Shown here in pieces: positions 11,453 through 19,825 of a stretch of 64,000 nt of DNA. This DNA is from Desulfarculaceae bacterium (GTDB lineage Bacteria > Desulfobacterota > Desulfarculia > Desulfarculales > Desulfarculaceae), in the NCBI GenBank assembly GCA_021737645.1, contig JAIPDO010000009.1, forward strand, positions 20,984-84,983. The letters are read 5' to 3'. A program made the position numbers and the translations under genes. The number at the start of each line of letters is the position of its first letter. The first letter of the stretch is position 1. The notes beneath the pieces are model-generated. The model saw nothing but the letters and a program-made list of their open reading frames with translations, did no database searches and was not told where the DNA came from.

Positions 11453-13114
11453 ATGGATCAAAAACGTATGCTGCTGGCCCTGGCCCTGAGTGTGGGCCTT
11501 ATGTGGGCCTGGATAATGCTTTTCGGGGACAACAAGCCCAAACCGGCGCCGGTCCCCCCGCCCCAGGCCGCCCAGAGCCAGACCCAGGCCTCCAAGGGCC
11601 AGGCCCCGCCCACCACCGCACCGGCCAACCAGGCCAACGCTCCGGCGGCTCCGGCCCCGGCGGCGGTGCTTAGCGGACCCGAGACCCTGGTGGAGGTCCA
11701 GACTCCTTTATATACGGCCATCTTCACCACCCGCGGCGGCGGGGTGAGGACCGTGGCCTTGCAGGATTATTACAACCATCCGGGCAAAAAGGGCGGCCAT
11801 TTCGCGGTGCTGGACCTGGCAGAGGGCCAGCCCGCCTCTCTGGCCTTCAACCTGACCAAGCTGGCCCCCAAGCTGGACACCCAGAACTTCACCCCCTCCA
11901 CGGACAAGCTCCGCGTGACCCAGGGGAGCAAGAGCTTGACCTTCACCACCCAGGTGGCCGGGGTGACCGTGGAGAAGACCTATGTCTTCCGGGCCGACTC
12001 CTACGCCTGGGACCTGAAGGTGCGCCTGATCAACAACACCGGCAAGCCGCTGGGCCTGCAACCCTCCCTGGGTTTGGTCGAGGCCAAAAAGCGGGCTGAT
12101 TCGGCATCCTACGCCTTCACCGGCGTACAGTATTCCAAGGACGGGCACTACAAGGAGATGAGCGTCGGCGACCTGGACGACAGCCCCAAAGACTCCGGCG
12201 ATATCAACTACTTGGCCCTGTCCATCCCCTACTTCATGGGTGCGGTGGCCCCTCTGGACGCCCAGGGCGCGGCCGCGGCCAAGCGCTTCGTGGCGGGCTC
12301 CGAGGCGGGCCCGCTCATGGTGGCCACGGTGATAGAGCCGCTGGTGGAGCTGGCCCCCGGCGCCAGCCGGGAAATGGGCTACATGGTCTACTACGGGCCC
12401 AAGGATCTCAAGATCCTCAACCCCTTGGGCCACGACCTGTGCGACGCGGTGGACTTCGGCTGGTTCGATGTGATCGCCAAGCCCTTCCTCATCGTCATGA
12501 ACTTAATCTACGACTTCATCGGCAACTACGGCATCGCCATCATCTTCGTGACCCTGCTGACCAAGCTCATCTTCTGGCCCCTGACCCGCAAGAGCTATCA
12601 GTCCATGAAGTCCATGCAGTCGCTTCAGCCCCATGTGAAGCGCATCCGGGAAAAATACGCCGACGACAAGCAGCGCATGAACCAAGAGATCATGCAGCTA
12701 TATAAGACATACAAGGTGAACCCAGCCGGGGGGTGCCTGCCCATGGTTGTGCAGATCCCGGTGTTCATCGCCTTCTATAAAGTGCTGGGCAGCGCCATCG
12801 AGCTGAGGCACGCCCCGTTCATGCTGTGGATGAACGACCTGTCCGCCCCGGACCGCCTGCCCATCGGCTTCGACATCCCCTATGTGGGAGCCGGGCTGCC
12901 GGTGTTGACCCTGCTCATGGGCGCTTCCATGTTCTTGCAGCAGAAGATGACCCCCACCACCGGCGACCCCACCCAGGCCAAAATGATGATGATGATGCCG
13001 GTGGTGTTCACGGTGATGTTCATCAACTTCCCGGCGGGTCTGGTGCTTTACTGGCTGGTCAACAACCTCTTCAGTATCGGCCAGCAGTACCTCACCAACA
13101 AAAGCAAGACGTGA
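11453..13114 (+). CDS. yidC: membrane protein insertase YidC
   Basis: MDQKRMLLALALSVGLMWAW... and YGIAIIFVTLLTKLIFWPLTRKSYQSMKSMQSLQPHVKRIREKYADDKQRMNQEIMQLYKTYKVNPAGGCLPM. Confidence 0.98.
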   Translation: MDQKRMLLALALSVGLMWAWIMLFGDNKPKPAPVPPPQAAQSQTQASKGQAPPTTAPANQANAPAAPAPAAVLSGPETLVEVQTPLYTAIFTTRGGGVRTVALQDYYNHPGKKGGHFAVLDLAEGQPASLAFNLTKLAPKLDTQNFTPSTDKLRVTQGSKSLTFTTQVAGVTVEKTYVFRADSYAWDLKVRLINNTGKPLGLQPSLGLVEAKKRADSASYAFTGVQYSKDGHYKEMSVGDLDDSPKDSGDINYLALSIPYFMGAVAPLDAQGAAAAKRFVAGSEAGPLMVATVIEPLVELAPGASREMGYMVYYGPKDLKILNPLGHDLCDAVDFGWFDVIAKPFLIVMNLIYDFIGNYGIAIIFVTLLTKLIFWPLTRKSYQSMKSMQSLQPHVKRIREKYADDKQRMNQEIMQLYKTYKVNPAGGCLPMVVQIPVFIAFYKVLGSAIELRHAPFMLWMNDLSAPDRLPIGFDIPYVGAGLPVLTLLMGASMFLQQKMTPTTGDPTQAKMMMMMPVVFTVMFINFPAGLVLYWLVNNLFSIGQQYLTNKSKT

Positions 13115-13120
13115 TCTTAT

Positions 13121-14098
13121 ATGGAACACGTTGAGTTTACTGGTAAAACCACGGAAGACGCCCTTAGGGCGGCCGAGGAGCACTTTGGCCTGAGCCTGGA
13201 TCAGTTGGAAGTGGAAGTGGTAAGCGCCGGCTCCGGCGGATTCTTCGGAATCCTGGGGGCCAAGAAGGCGATGATCAAAGCTCGGCCCCAGGGCAAGAGC
13301 GCGGCGGACGAAGTGGCCCAGATGATGGCCGACTTCACCGACAGCGTGCCCGGAGCCAAGAAGCCCGCGCCCGCTCCGGCTCCGGCTCCCAAGCCCCCGG
13401 CCAACCCGGCCCCCAGGCCGCAACGGCCCCAGGCCGCGCCCAAAGCGGAGGCCCCCAGGCCCAAGCCGCAGCCCCCGGCAGCGCCGGAGCCCAAGAGCGA
13501 GCCCCGCTCGGCTCCCTCCCGGCCCGCGGCGACCCCGGCGCCGCCCCCCGAGCCTGCCCCGGCCGCGCCTCCGGCCGCCGAGCCAAGGCCCGGCGGGTCA
13601 ACCGACGCTCACCCGCCCAACGCGGGGCCCGCCGATTCCGGGCCCGACCAGGCGGAGATGGTGGGGTTCGGCAAAGAGGTGCTGGAGCGCCTGACCCAAT
13701 CCCTGGACTCTCGGGCCACGGTGGAGGTCCTCAAAACAGACAATGGCCCGGGCCTGTCCATCAACGGAGCCGACTCCGGGGTGGTTATCGGCCGCCGGGG
13801 CCAGACCCTGGACGCCCTGCAATACCTGACCACCCGCATCGTCAGCCACAAGTACGGCAAAGCGGTGCATCTGAGCGTGGACGCCAGCGGCTACCGCCAG
13901 CGGCGGCGCAGCTCTCTGGAAGAAACCGCCCGGCGCATGGCCGACAAGGCCCGCTCCAGCCGCAAGCCCCAGAGCATGGGCCCCTTGAACTCCCAGGAAC
14001 GCCGCCTGGTGCATTTGGTGCTGCGCAGCCAGCGAGGCATCAGCACGGTGAGCCGGGGCAAGGGCGAGATGAAAAAGGTGGTTATCACCCCCCGTTAG
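13121..14098 (+). CDS. jag: Jag/KhpB-type RNA-binding protein (Jag-N, KH, R3H) with long Pro/Ala-rich linker
   Basis: N-term MEHVEFTGKTTEDALRAAEEHFGLSLDQLEVEVVSAGSGGFFGILGAKKAMI; GRRGQTLDALQYL KH; RRLVHLVLRSQRGISTVSRGKG R3H. Confidence 0.93.
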   Translation: MEHVEFTGKTTEDALRAAEEHFGLSLDQLEVEVVSAGSGGFFGILGAKKAMIKARPQGKSAADEVAQMMADFTDSVPGAKKPAPAPAPAPKPPANPAPRPQRPQAAPKAEAPRPKPQPPAAPEPKSEPRSAPSRPAATPAPPPEPAPAAPPAAEPRPGGSTDAHPPNAGPADSGPDQAEMVGFGKEVLERLTQSLDSRATVEVLKTDNGPGLSINGADSGVVIGRRGQTLDALQYLTTRIVSHKYGKAVHLSVDASGYRQRRRSSLEETARRMADKARSSRKPQSMGPLNSQERRLVHLVLRSQRGISTVSRGKGEMKKVVITPR

Positions 14099-14121
14099 GG
14101 CTGCTTAATCAAGCATTACGT

Positions 14122-14152
14122 AAGAGGCCCTCGGCAACGGGGGCCTCTTTTA
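14122..14152 (+). terminator. intrinsic terminator after jag
   Basis: AAGAGGCCC-tcggcaacgg-GGGCCTCTTTTA. Confidence 0.85.
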
Positions 14153-14251
14153 CTTGGTGATGAGCGCCGCCAAAGGGAGCTGGCCCGCCGAGGCGGCGAA
14201 GTAGACAACGGCCTAGTGGGGGCTTTAGACTGTCGGCCAACAGGAGAGGGC

Positions 14252-14872
14252 ATGAACTGGGAAACTTATGGGGCCTTTGTGGCCGCCTCTGCCCTGGTGC
14301 TGCTCAGTCCGGGGCCCACGGTGCTGCTGGTGACCAGCTATGCCTTGAGCCAGGGGCGGGGTTCGGCCTGGTATAGCGCCGCCGGGGTTGGGCTGGGCGA
14401 CCTCACCGCTCTTGGCTTTTCCCTTGCAGGCCTGGGCGCTTTACTCTCCGCCTCGACCGCTGCCTTCACCCTGCTGAAATGGCTGGGCGCGGCCTACCTG
14501 ATCTACCTTGGAGTGCGCATGTGGCGCCGGGGCGATGCGCTGGGATCGGCAGATGGCCCACGGGGCCTTTCCGGCTGGGCCATGCTGCGGCGGGCCTATG
14601 TGGTCACCGCTCTAAACCCCAAGAGCATCGTGTTTTTCGTGGCCTTTTTGCCGCAGTTCGTGGTGCAGGAACGGGGCGTAATTACACAGTTTATACTGCT
14701 GGGGGTCACTTTCGTGACCCTGGCGGTGGGCAACGCGGTGCTCTACGCCAACGCTGCCGGGTGCCTGGCCCGGTTTTTACAGCAGCCGGGAACCGAACGC
14801 ACCCTGGGCCGGATAGGGGGTAGTGTGCTGATCGGAGCGGGTATGCTGGCCATCCTGTGGCGGCAGACATGA
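14252..14872 (+). CDS. LysE/RhtB family amino-acid exporter
   Basis: MNWETYGAFVAASALVLLSPGPTVLLVTSYALSQGRGSAWYSAAGVGLGD..., multi-TM. Confidence 0.9.
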   Translation: MNWETYGAFVAASALVLLSPGPTVLLVTSYALSQGRGSAWYSAAGVGLGDLTALGFSLAGLGALLSASTAAFTLLKWLGAAYLIYLGVRMWRRGDALGSADGPRGLSGWAMLRRAYVVTALNPKSIVFFVAFLPQFVVQERGVITQFILLGVTFVTLAVGNAVLYANAAGCLARFLQQPGTERTLGRIGGSVLIGAGMLAILWRQT

Positions 14873-14928
14873 GAGCGATGGGGCTGACACCACAAGGGCT
14901 ATAGCCAGCTCCGGCGGTACGGCGGACT

Positions 14929-15489
14929 TCAATATACCCGCACACCTTTTTTATGAATCTCGAAGGCGCGCTGGGCCAGAACCTCGCCGCCTTCGCCCAC
15001 CACCCGAACCGCGCGCGGACCGTAGCAGCGGGACTTATTCCAGCGCGACCGCTTCATCACCGAGCTGGGAAACAGGGCCGACCAGAACTTGCCGCCCTTG
15101 GCGGGGGCAGACCAACAGCTATAGCCCGCCATGGGATGCGGCTGGCCGGCAAACTTGCGGACCGTGCGCTTCACCACTTGGGCCAAAGGGCGTAGGGGGT
15201 TGCCGTACAGCCAATGAAAGCTTACGGTGCGCCCCTCTTGTTTTCCCGAGCGATCGATGAATATCGCATGGAATTCGGTCCGCTGGTCTATCTCCACGCT
15301 CAGGCCCAAGTCATCGAGCTTCAGCAACTGAGGGGGAGAGCAAACCCCCGTATCCCCGCCCAGCTCGGCCTTTTGGGAGGAACTTATCGCCACCACCATC
15401 AGTTCCACCGGGTGGGACGGAGCGGCCGTGGCCGCGACCGCCAGGCCCAGGCATACAACCATCACCAGGCTGAAGAGTCTCATACCCAT
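14929..15489 (-). CDS. hypothetical secreted protein
   Basis: Signal peptide MGMRLFSLVMVVCLGLAVAATAAP; no recognised domain. Confidence 0.7.
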   Translation of the reverse strand: MGMRLFSLVMVVCLGLAVAATAAPSHPVELMVVAISSSQKAELGGDTGVCSPPQLLKLDDLGLSVEIDQRTEFHAIFIDRSGKQEGRTVSFHWLYGNPLRPLAQVVKRTVRKFAGQPHPMAGYSCWSAPAKGGKFWSALFPSSVMKRSRWNKSRCYGPRAVRVVGEGGEVLAQRAFEIHKKGVRVY

Positions 15490-15562
15490 GGTATCCTCGG
15501 GGCCCGCCCGGCCCCGCGCCCAGGTGGGCGCATGCCGGACGGCAGGGCAGACAAAGAAGGGG

Positions 15563-16000
15563 CTATTTTTTAGTCAGGGCGATATTTTCGGTATGGCCGC
15601 CGGAGTAGTTGCCGGTTTTGGTTCCGGTGAGGGTGGAGCAATTGTCGCCCACGGGGCTTAACTTCAAGGTGTACTTATAGGTTTTTCCGTCACCACACTT
15701 GACGGTGTAGGTGATTGTCATTGGGTAGTCGCTATAATCGGAACCGCTTTGATAGGTCATCAGGCTGAAACCGGAACATGCGCCGCTTTGGGTTATCCCG
15801 TTGACATTTCCGGCTATGTTAAAGGACAAGGTTCCGCTGGAGGTGCCACCCATGAACTTCCAGGTGCCGTACATGGAATCGGCGCAAGGAACCTTGGTGT
15901 CGGTGCCGCCGCCGCTGCCGTCGCTGCAGCCGCCGCCGGAAGTGAGCCAAATCATGGCCATCAGCACGGTCAGAGCCAAAACTATCTTGAGCTTGCTCAC
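15563..16000 (-). CDS. hypothetical secreted/lipoprotein-like protein
   Basis: MSKLKIVLALTVLMAMIWLTSGGGCSDGSGGG, signal and Cys near lipobox position. Confidence 0.7.
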   Translation of the reverse strand: MSKLKIVLALTVLMAMIWLTSGGGCSDGSGGGTDTKVPCADSMYGTWKFMGGTSSGTLSFNIAGNVNGITQSGACSGFSLMTYQSGSDYSDYPMTITYTVKCGDGKTYKYTLKLSPVGDNCSTLTGTKTGNYSGGHTENIALTKK

Positions 16001-16138
16001 GGTTTCTCCTAATATGGTGCGGTGAATTTCAAGCTACGGGGGCCTCGCTCCGGCGGAGCGGGCGCGCGAACCAATTACGGGGGCCAGTAAAACATTTTCC
16101 TTACGGGGACTCCATAGGGCAAAAGCCCCATATGGGCC

Positions 16139-17125
16139 GTGGCGCCAACCGGGGGGACGACGGTTTTGGATCGGGACACGGGCCGATTTGTCGGTCAACT
16201 CATAGACTTGGGGCACCGGGCTCCCGTAGGGGATTTCAAGAACGAGGCCATGGAGTTGCTGGCGAGCCTCATACCCTTTGACATGGCGCTGTGGGCCAGC
16301 GGATACACTCAAGGACTTCGGGTGCACAACGTGTATCTGCACGGGCTACCCGATGACATGATGCAAAATTGGGAGCGGTTCAAGCATCAAGACCGGCTCT
16401 TGGCCAGCATCATCGCCCGGCCGGGGGTGACCCTTGACGTCTACGAGTTCTACGCCAAGCAGGAACGCCAGGGCCTGGAAATTTACCAACAGCACTCGGC
16501 CGCCTACGGCATAGAGTCGGCCATCTCAACCGCCTTGCCGGTTGCCCGCACCGGCCTGCTGGACGTCATGAGCCTGTACCGCAAAGGGTCTCGGCCGCCC
16601 TTCACCCCCCAGGAGCGGGCGGCCAAACAGTTCGTCTTCCCTCTGCTGACCCAGATTTGGCAACACAACCAGATTGAGCATGTGCGCAGCCGCTCCAACA
16701 GCCGGGCCGGAGGCCCCGCCGCCGTTTGCGACCAGCAGGGATGGCTGCGTCAGGCTAAGGACCAATTCCTAAAACTGGTGCAGGACGAGTGGCCACAGTG
16801 GATCGGCCCGGTTTTGCCCGAACCTCTGCAAGACTGGCTGAAAGGCGGCCCCGCCACGGCCTTCCGGGGAAAGGGAATAGGGGTGAAGGCCGACCGCATG
16901 GATGACCTGTTTTTGCTGGTGGCCTACTCCAGGGAGGCCACGGCCATGTTGACCCCCAGGGAAGAAGAAATCGCCGAGTCTTTCGCCGCCGGCCTGACCA
17001 GCAAGGATATCTCCAAGGAGTTCAACCTTTCGCCCTCCACGGTTCGCCGCCACCTGGAAGCGGTTTACAAAAAGCTCGAAGTCGCCAACAAGATAGAGTT
17101 GTTCCAGGCCCTCAACCCGGATTGA
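16139..17125 (+). CDS. LuxR-family transcriptional regulator
   Basis: C-terminal MLTPREEEIAESFAAGLTSKDISKEFNLSPSTVRRHLEAVYKKLEVANKIEL (LuxR HTH); unclassified N-terminal sensory region. Exact start uncertain. Confidence 0.88.
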   Translation: MAPTGGTTVLDRDTGRFVGQLIDLGHRAPVGDFKNEAMELLASLIPFDMALWASGYTQGLRVHNVYLHGLPDDMMQNWERFKHQDRLLASIIARPGVTLDVYEFYAKQERQGLEIYQQHSAAYGIESAISTALPVARTGLLDVMSLYRKGSRPPFTPQERAAKQFVFPLLTQIWQHNQIEHVRSRSNSRAGGPAAVCDQQGWLRQAKDQFLKLVQDEWPQWIGPVLPEPLQDWLKGGPATAFRGKGIGVKADRMDDLFLLVAYSREATAMLTPREEEIAESFAAGLTSKDISKEFNLSPSTVRRHLEAVYKKLEVANKIELFQALNPD

Positions 17126-17185
17126 GGACCGCGCCCGGCAGCGCTAAAAACATAATTATCAATATATATCAATATGTTATATGGT

Positions 17186-17204
17186 GCGACCAGAATTTGG
17201 TCGC
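17186..17204. promoter_or_regulatory. short perfect palindrome GCGACCA-gaatt-TGGTCGC
   Basis: 7-bp arms with 5-nt spacer, after an AT-rich stretch between luxR-type gene and mnmE. Confidence 0.35.
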
Positions 17205-17330
17205 CAAGAATACTCCGTCCATTTTGCTGCGCCGCTTAAATCCGGCCAGGCATTGGCGGGCCGTTGTGGTATGAACAAATGCGAGCGGCTTGCTCCGCCC
17301 GGCGAAAAAGGACTTTCACCTGGAAGACCC

Positions 17331-18728
17331 ATGGCCCAGAACATGGAAAATTTGAATCTCGACACCATCGCGGCCATAGCCACCCCGGCCGGAACGGGAG
17401 GCATCGGCATTCTGCGCGTTTCCGGGCCTCAGGCCGGGGAAGTGGCGGCGCGCCTTTTCCGTCCCAGCGATCCCAGCCTGGACGCCTGCGCCTTGCCGCC
17501 CCGGCGGCTGGTGTTGGGCACGGCCCTGGGCAAGCAGGGCAGGGCGGTGGACCGGGTGCTGGCGGTTCGTTTCCCCGCCCCCCGCTCCTACACTACCCAG
17601 GAGGTGGTGGAGTTGCAAAGCCACGGCGGCCCGGCGGTGCTGCAATCCCTGCTGGCCGCCGCCCTGGCCGGGGGCTGCCGCCTGGCCCGGCCCGGCGAAT
17701 TCACTTTGCGGGCCTATCTGGGGGGGCGCTTGGATCTCAGCCAGGCCGAGGCGGTGGCCCAGCTCATCGCGGCCCAGAGCGAGAGCGAGGCGGGCCTGGC
17801 CATGGCCGGACTAAACGGCGGCATGTCCCAGGTGCTGGGCCCGGTGCGCGCGGCGCTCACCCTGGCCGCGGCCACGGTGGAGGCGGCCATCGACTTTCCC
17901 GAAGAGACCGCCGATATCGCCGGCCCCGCCCTGGCCGAAGACCTGCGCCGCCTGGCCCTGGAGCCCCTGCAAAAAGTGGTGGCCCGGCGGCAATCGGGCC
18001 GGGTTTGGCGGGAAGGCGCCCTGGTGGTGCTCTGCGGCAGGCCCAACGTGGGCAAAAGCTCGCTGTTCAACGCCCTGCTGGGGCAAAACCGGGCCATCGT
18101 AACCTCCACGGCGGGCACCACCCGCGACGCCATCGAAGAAAGCGCCCTGTTGGGCGGGGTGGTCTGCCGCCTCACCGACACGGCAGGCCTGGGCCTGGAG
18201 CCCGGTGAGCTTGAGGCCCTGGGCCGGGCGGCGGCCCGGGAGCGCCTGGGCCAAGCCGACCTGGCCCTGGTGGTGCTGGACGGAAGCGCGACGCTGACCA
18301 GCGAGGACCGCGAGGTGCTGGCGGCCACCCAAGGAACCAAGCGGGTGATCGCGGCAAACAAGGCCGACCTGGACCACGCTTGGGATCTGGAGGCGACAGG
18401 GGAGGGCGCGGCGGTTCTGCGGGTGAGCGCCAAGCAGGGGTCGGGCCTGGATGAGTTGGCCACGGCGGTGGGGCAGGCCCTTACCGGAGGCCTTGCCGAG
18501 CCCGCGCCGGGCGAGGCAGTGGCCAGCCAGCGCCAGGCCGAGGCTCTTACTGCCTGCGCTCAGGCGGTGCGGCGGGCGGCGGAGGGCCTGGAGGCCCAGA
18601 ACATCGCCGCCGAGCTGGTGTCCGTGGATCTGGCCGAGGCCCTGGCCCGCCTGGGCGAAGTTGACGGCATCGACGCCCCGGATTCGGTGATCGACGCTAT
18701 TTTTGACGAGTTTTGCGTGGGAAAGTAG
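17331..18728 (+). CDS. mnmE: tRNA uridine-5-carboxymethylaminomethyl modification GTPase MnmE
   Basis: NLDTIAAIATPAGTGGIGILRVSGP; GRPNVGKSSLFNALL; TAGTTRDAIEE; C-term IDAIFDEFCVGK. Confidence 0.98.
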   Translation: MAQNMENLNLDTIAAIATPAGTGGIGILRVSGPQAGEVAARLFRPSDPSLDACALPPRRLVLGTALGKQGRAVDRVLAVRFPAPRSYTTQEVVELQSHGGPAVLQSLLAAALAGGCRLARPGEFTLRAYLGGRLDLSQAEAVAQLIAAQSESEAGLAMAGLNGGMSQVLGPVRAALTLAAATVEAAIDFPEETADIAGPALAEDLRRLALEPLQKVVARRQSGRVWREGALVVLCGRPNVGKSSLFNALLGQNRAIVTSTAGTTRDAIEESALLGGVVCRLTDTAGLGLEPGELEALGRAAARERLGQADLALVVLDGSATLTSEDREVLAATQGTKRVIAANKADLDHAWDLEATGEGAAVLRVSAKQGSGLDELATAVGQALTGGLAEPAPGEAVASQRQAEALTACAQAVRRAAEGLEAQNIAAELVSVDLAEALARLGEVDGIDAPDSVIDAIFDEFCVGK

Positions 18729-19327
18729 CCGTGCAGCGAGATTTGGCAGCAGAAATCGCCCAAGCCGAGCTTCCCAAGGGTGTTTTCGCTGCCTGGGAGC
18801 GCCTCTGCGGCGATCTTTTGCGCTGGAACCGGGCCCACAACCTCACCGGGCACCACGATCCCGAGGCCGCCTACACCGATCTATTCTTAGACTCCCTGGC
18901 CCTGGTCCCCTACGTGCAGGGCCCGGCTCTCTTGGACATCGGCTCGGGGGCGGGCTTTCCCGGCCTGGTGCTGGCCCTGGCCTTGCCGGAGCTGCTGGTG
19001 ACCCTGCTGGAGCCTCGCGCCAAGCGGGTGAGCTTCCACAAGCAGGCCATCCGGGTGCTGGAGCTGGGGGACAGGGTGCAGACCGTAATGGGCCGGGCGG
19101 GCGAGGCCCTGCCGGGCGAGCGCTTCAGCACCGTCACCCTGCGGGCGGTCACCGACATCCCCGGCTCCCTGGAGCTGGCCCAGCCCTATCTGGAGCCGGG
19201 CGGGGTGGTGCTGCTGCCGCGTGGTGCCAAAGACACCGACCAGGCACTGGGCCTTGGCCTGAACGTGGAGCCTTATTCCCTGGGTCCCGGCACAACACCT
19301 CGGATTATAGCGATTTATCGCGGATAA
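18713..19327 (+). CDS. rsmG: 16S rRNA (guanine527-N7)-methyltransferase RsmG
   Basis: LTGHHDPEAAYTDLFLDSLALVPYVQGPALLDIGSGAGFPGLVLALALPEL; may start at GTG 18731. Confidence 0.96.
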   Translation: MRGKVAVQRDLAAEIAQAELPKGVFAAWERLCGDLLRWNRAHNLTGHHDPEAAYTDLFLDSLALVPYVQGPALLDIGSGAGFPGLVLALALPELLVTLLEPRAKRVSFHKQAIRVLELGDRVQTVMGRAGEALPGERFSTVTLRAVTDIPGSLELAQPYLEPGGVVLLPRGAKDTDQALGLGLNVEPYSLGPGTTPRIIAIYRG

Positions 19328-19343
19328 AAGCCTTCCCGCCCTT

Positions 19344-19359
19344 TGTTTCACGTGAAACA
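19344..19359. promoter_or_regulatory. parS centromere-like site, perfect 16-mer
   Basis: TGTTTCACGTGAAACA, identical to the canonical chromosomal parS consensus. Confidence 0.9.
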
Positions 19360-19398
19360 ATGTTTCTTCCGGTGCACGGAGTGGGTTTTTGCCCTATT

Positions 19399-19414
19399 TG
19401 TTGCACGTGAAACA
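19399..19414. promoter_or_regulatory. parS-like site, 15/16
   Basis: TGTTGCACGTGAAACA. Confidence 0.75.
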
Positions 19415-19484
19415 TTTCGCTCTAGCTCGGAGATGGGCCACCACCTCGCAACGACAAGGGTGGTGGGGATTTTTCACCAACAAC

Positions 19485-19577
19485 GGCATGACAAGGGAAA
19501 AGGAAGATTGCCACGGCCGGGCAGACCAGGCGGCCCGGTTGCATCATACTCTGGCCGCTGCCCGGCCTCGCAAGGAC
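19485..19577. repeat. type A intergenic repeat (full copy)
   Basis: GGCATGACAAGGGAAAAGGAAGATTGCCACGGCCGGGCAG...CTGCCCGGCCTCGCAAGGAC; inverted relative to 26963 and 54040. Confidence 0.75.
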
Positions 19578-19591
19578 GTCTATTAGAGGAT

Positions 19592-19630
19592 TTGTTGGGT
19601 TTCGCTTCGCTCTACCCAACCTACGCCAAT
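19592..19630. repeat. type B palindromic repeat
   Basis: TGTTGGGTTTCGCTTCGCTCTACCCAACCTACGCC; GTTGGGT...ACCCAAC arms; recurs in the window. Confidence 0.8.
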
Positions 19631-19689
19631 CTATAGAGTGCGCCCGCCGCTCTTCTCTCTCTTTATCTTTCCACCACAACCATCCCTCA

Positions 19690-19805
19690 GAATGCGGCGC
19701 AGATCAGGCAAGCGAGGGCAGGCCGGAAGCGTAGCCCTAGCCACGTCGAGGCCCAAGCGATGCCGGCAACGCGGCCATCGGTTGTCTGGCTGCGCCGTCG
19801 CCTCG
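19690..19805. repeat. type C structured intergenic repeat
   Basis: GGCGCAGATCAGGCAAGCGAGG...GAGGCCCAAGCGATGCCGGCAACGCGGCC...CTGGCTGCGCC; outer GGCGCAG/CTGCGCC pairing. Confidence 0.65.
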
Positions 19806-19825
19806 TTCGTTAGGAGAGAATTACT

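Noticed and set aside
19485-19805. CRISPR array or phage attachment region
   Set aside because: Repeats are palindromic, imperfect, of several families and lack regular spacers; no cas or integrase genes.
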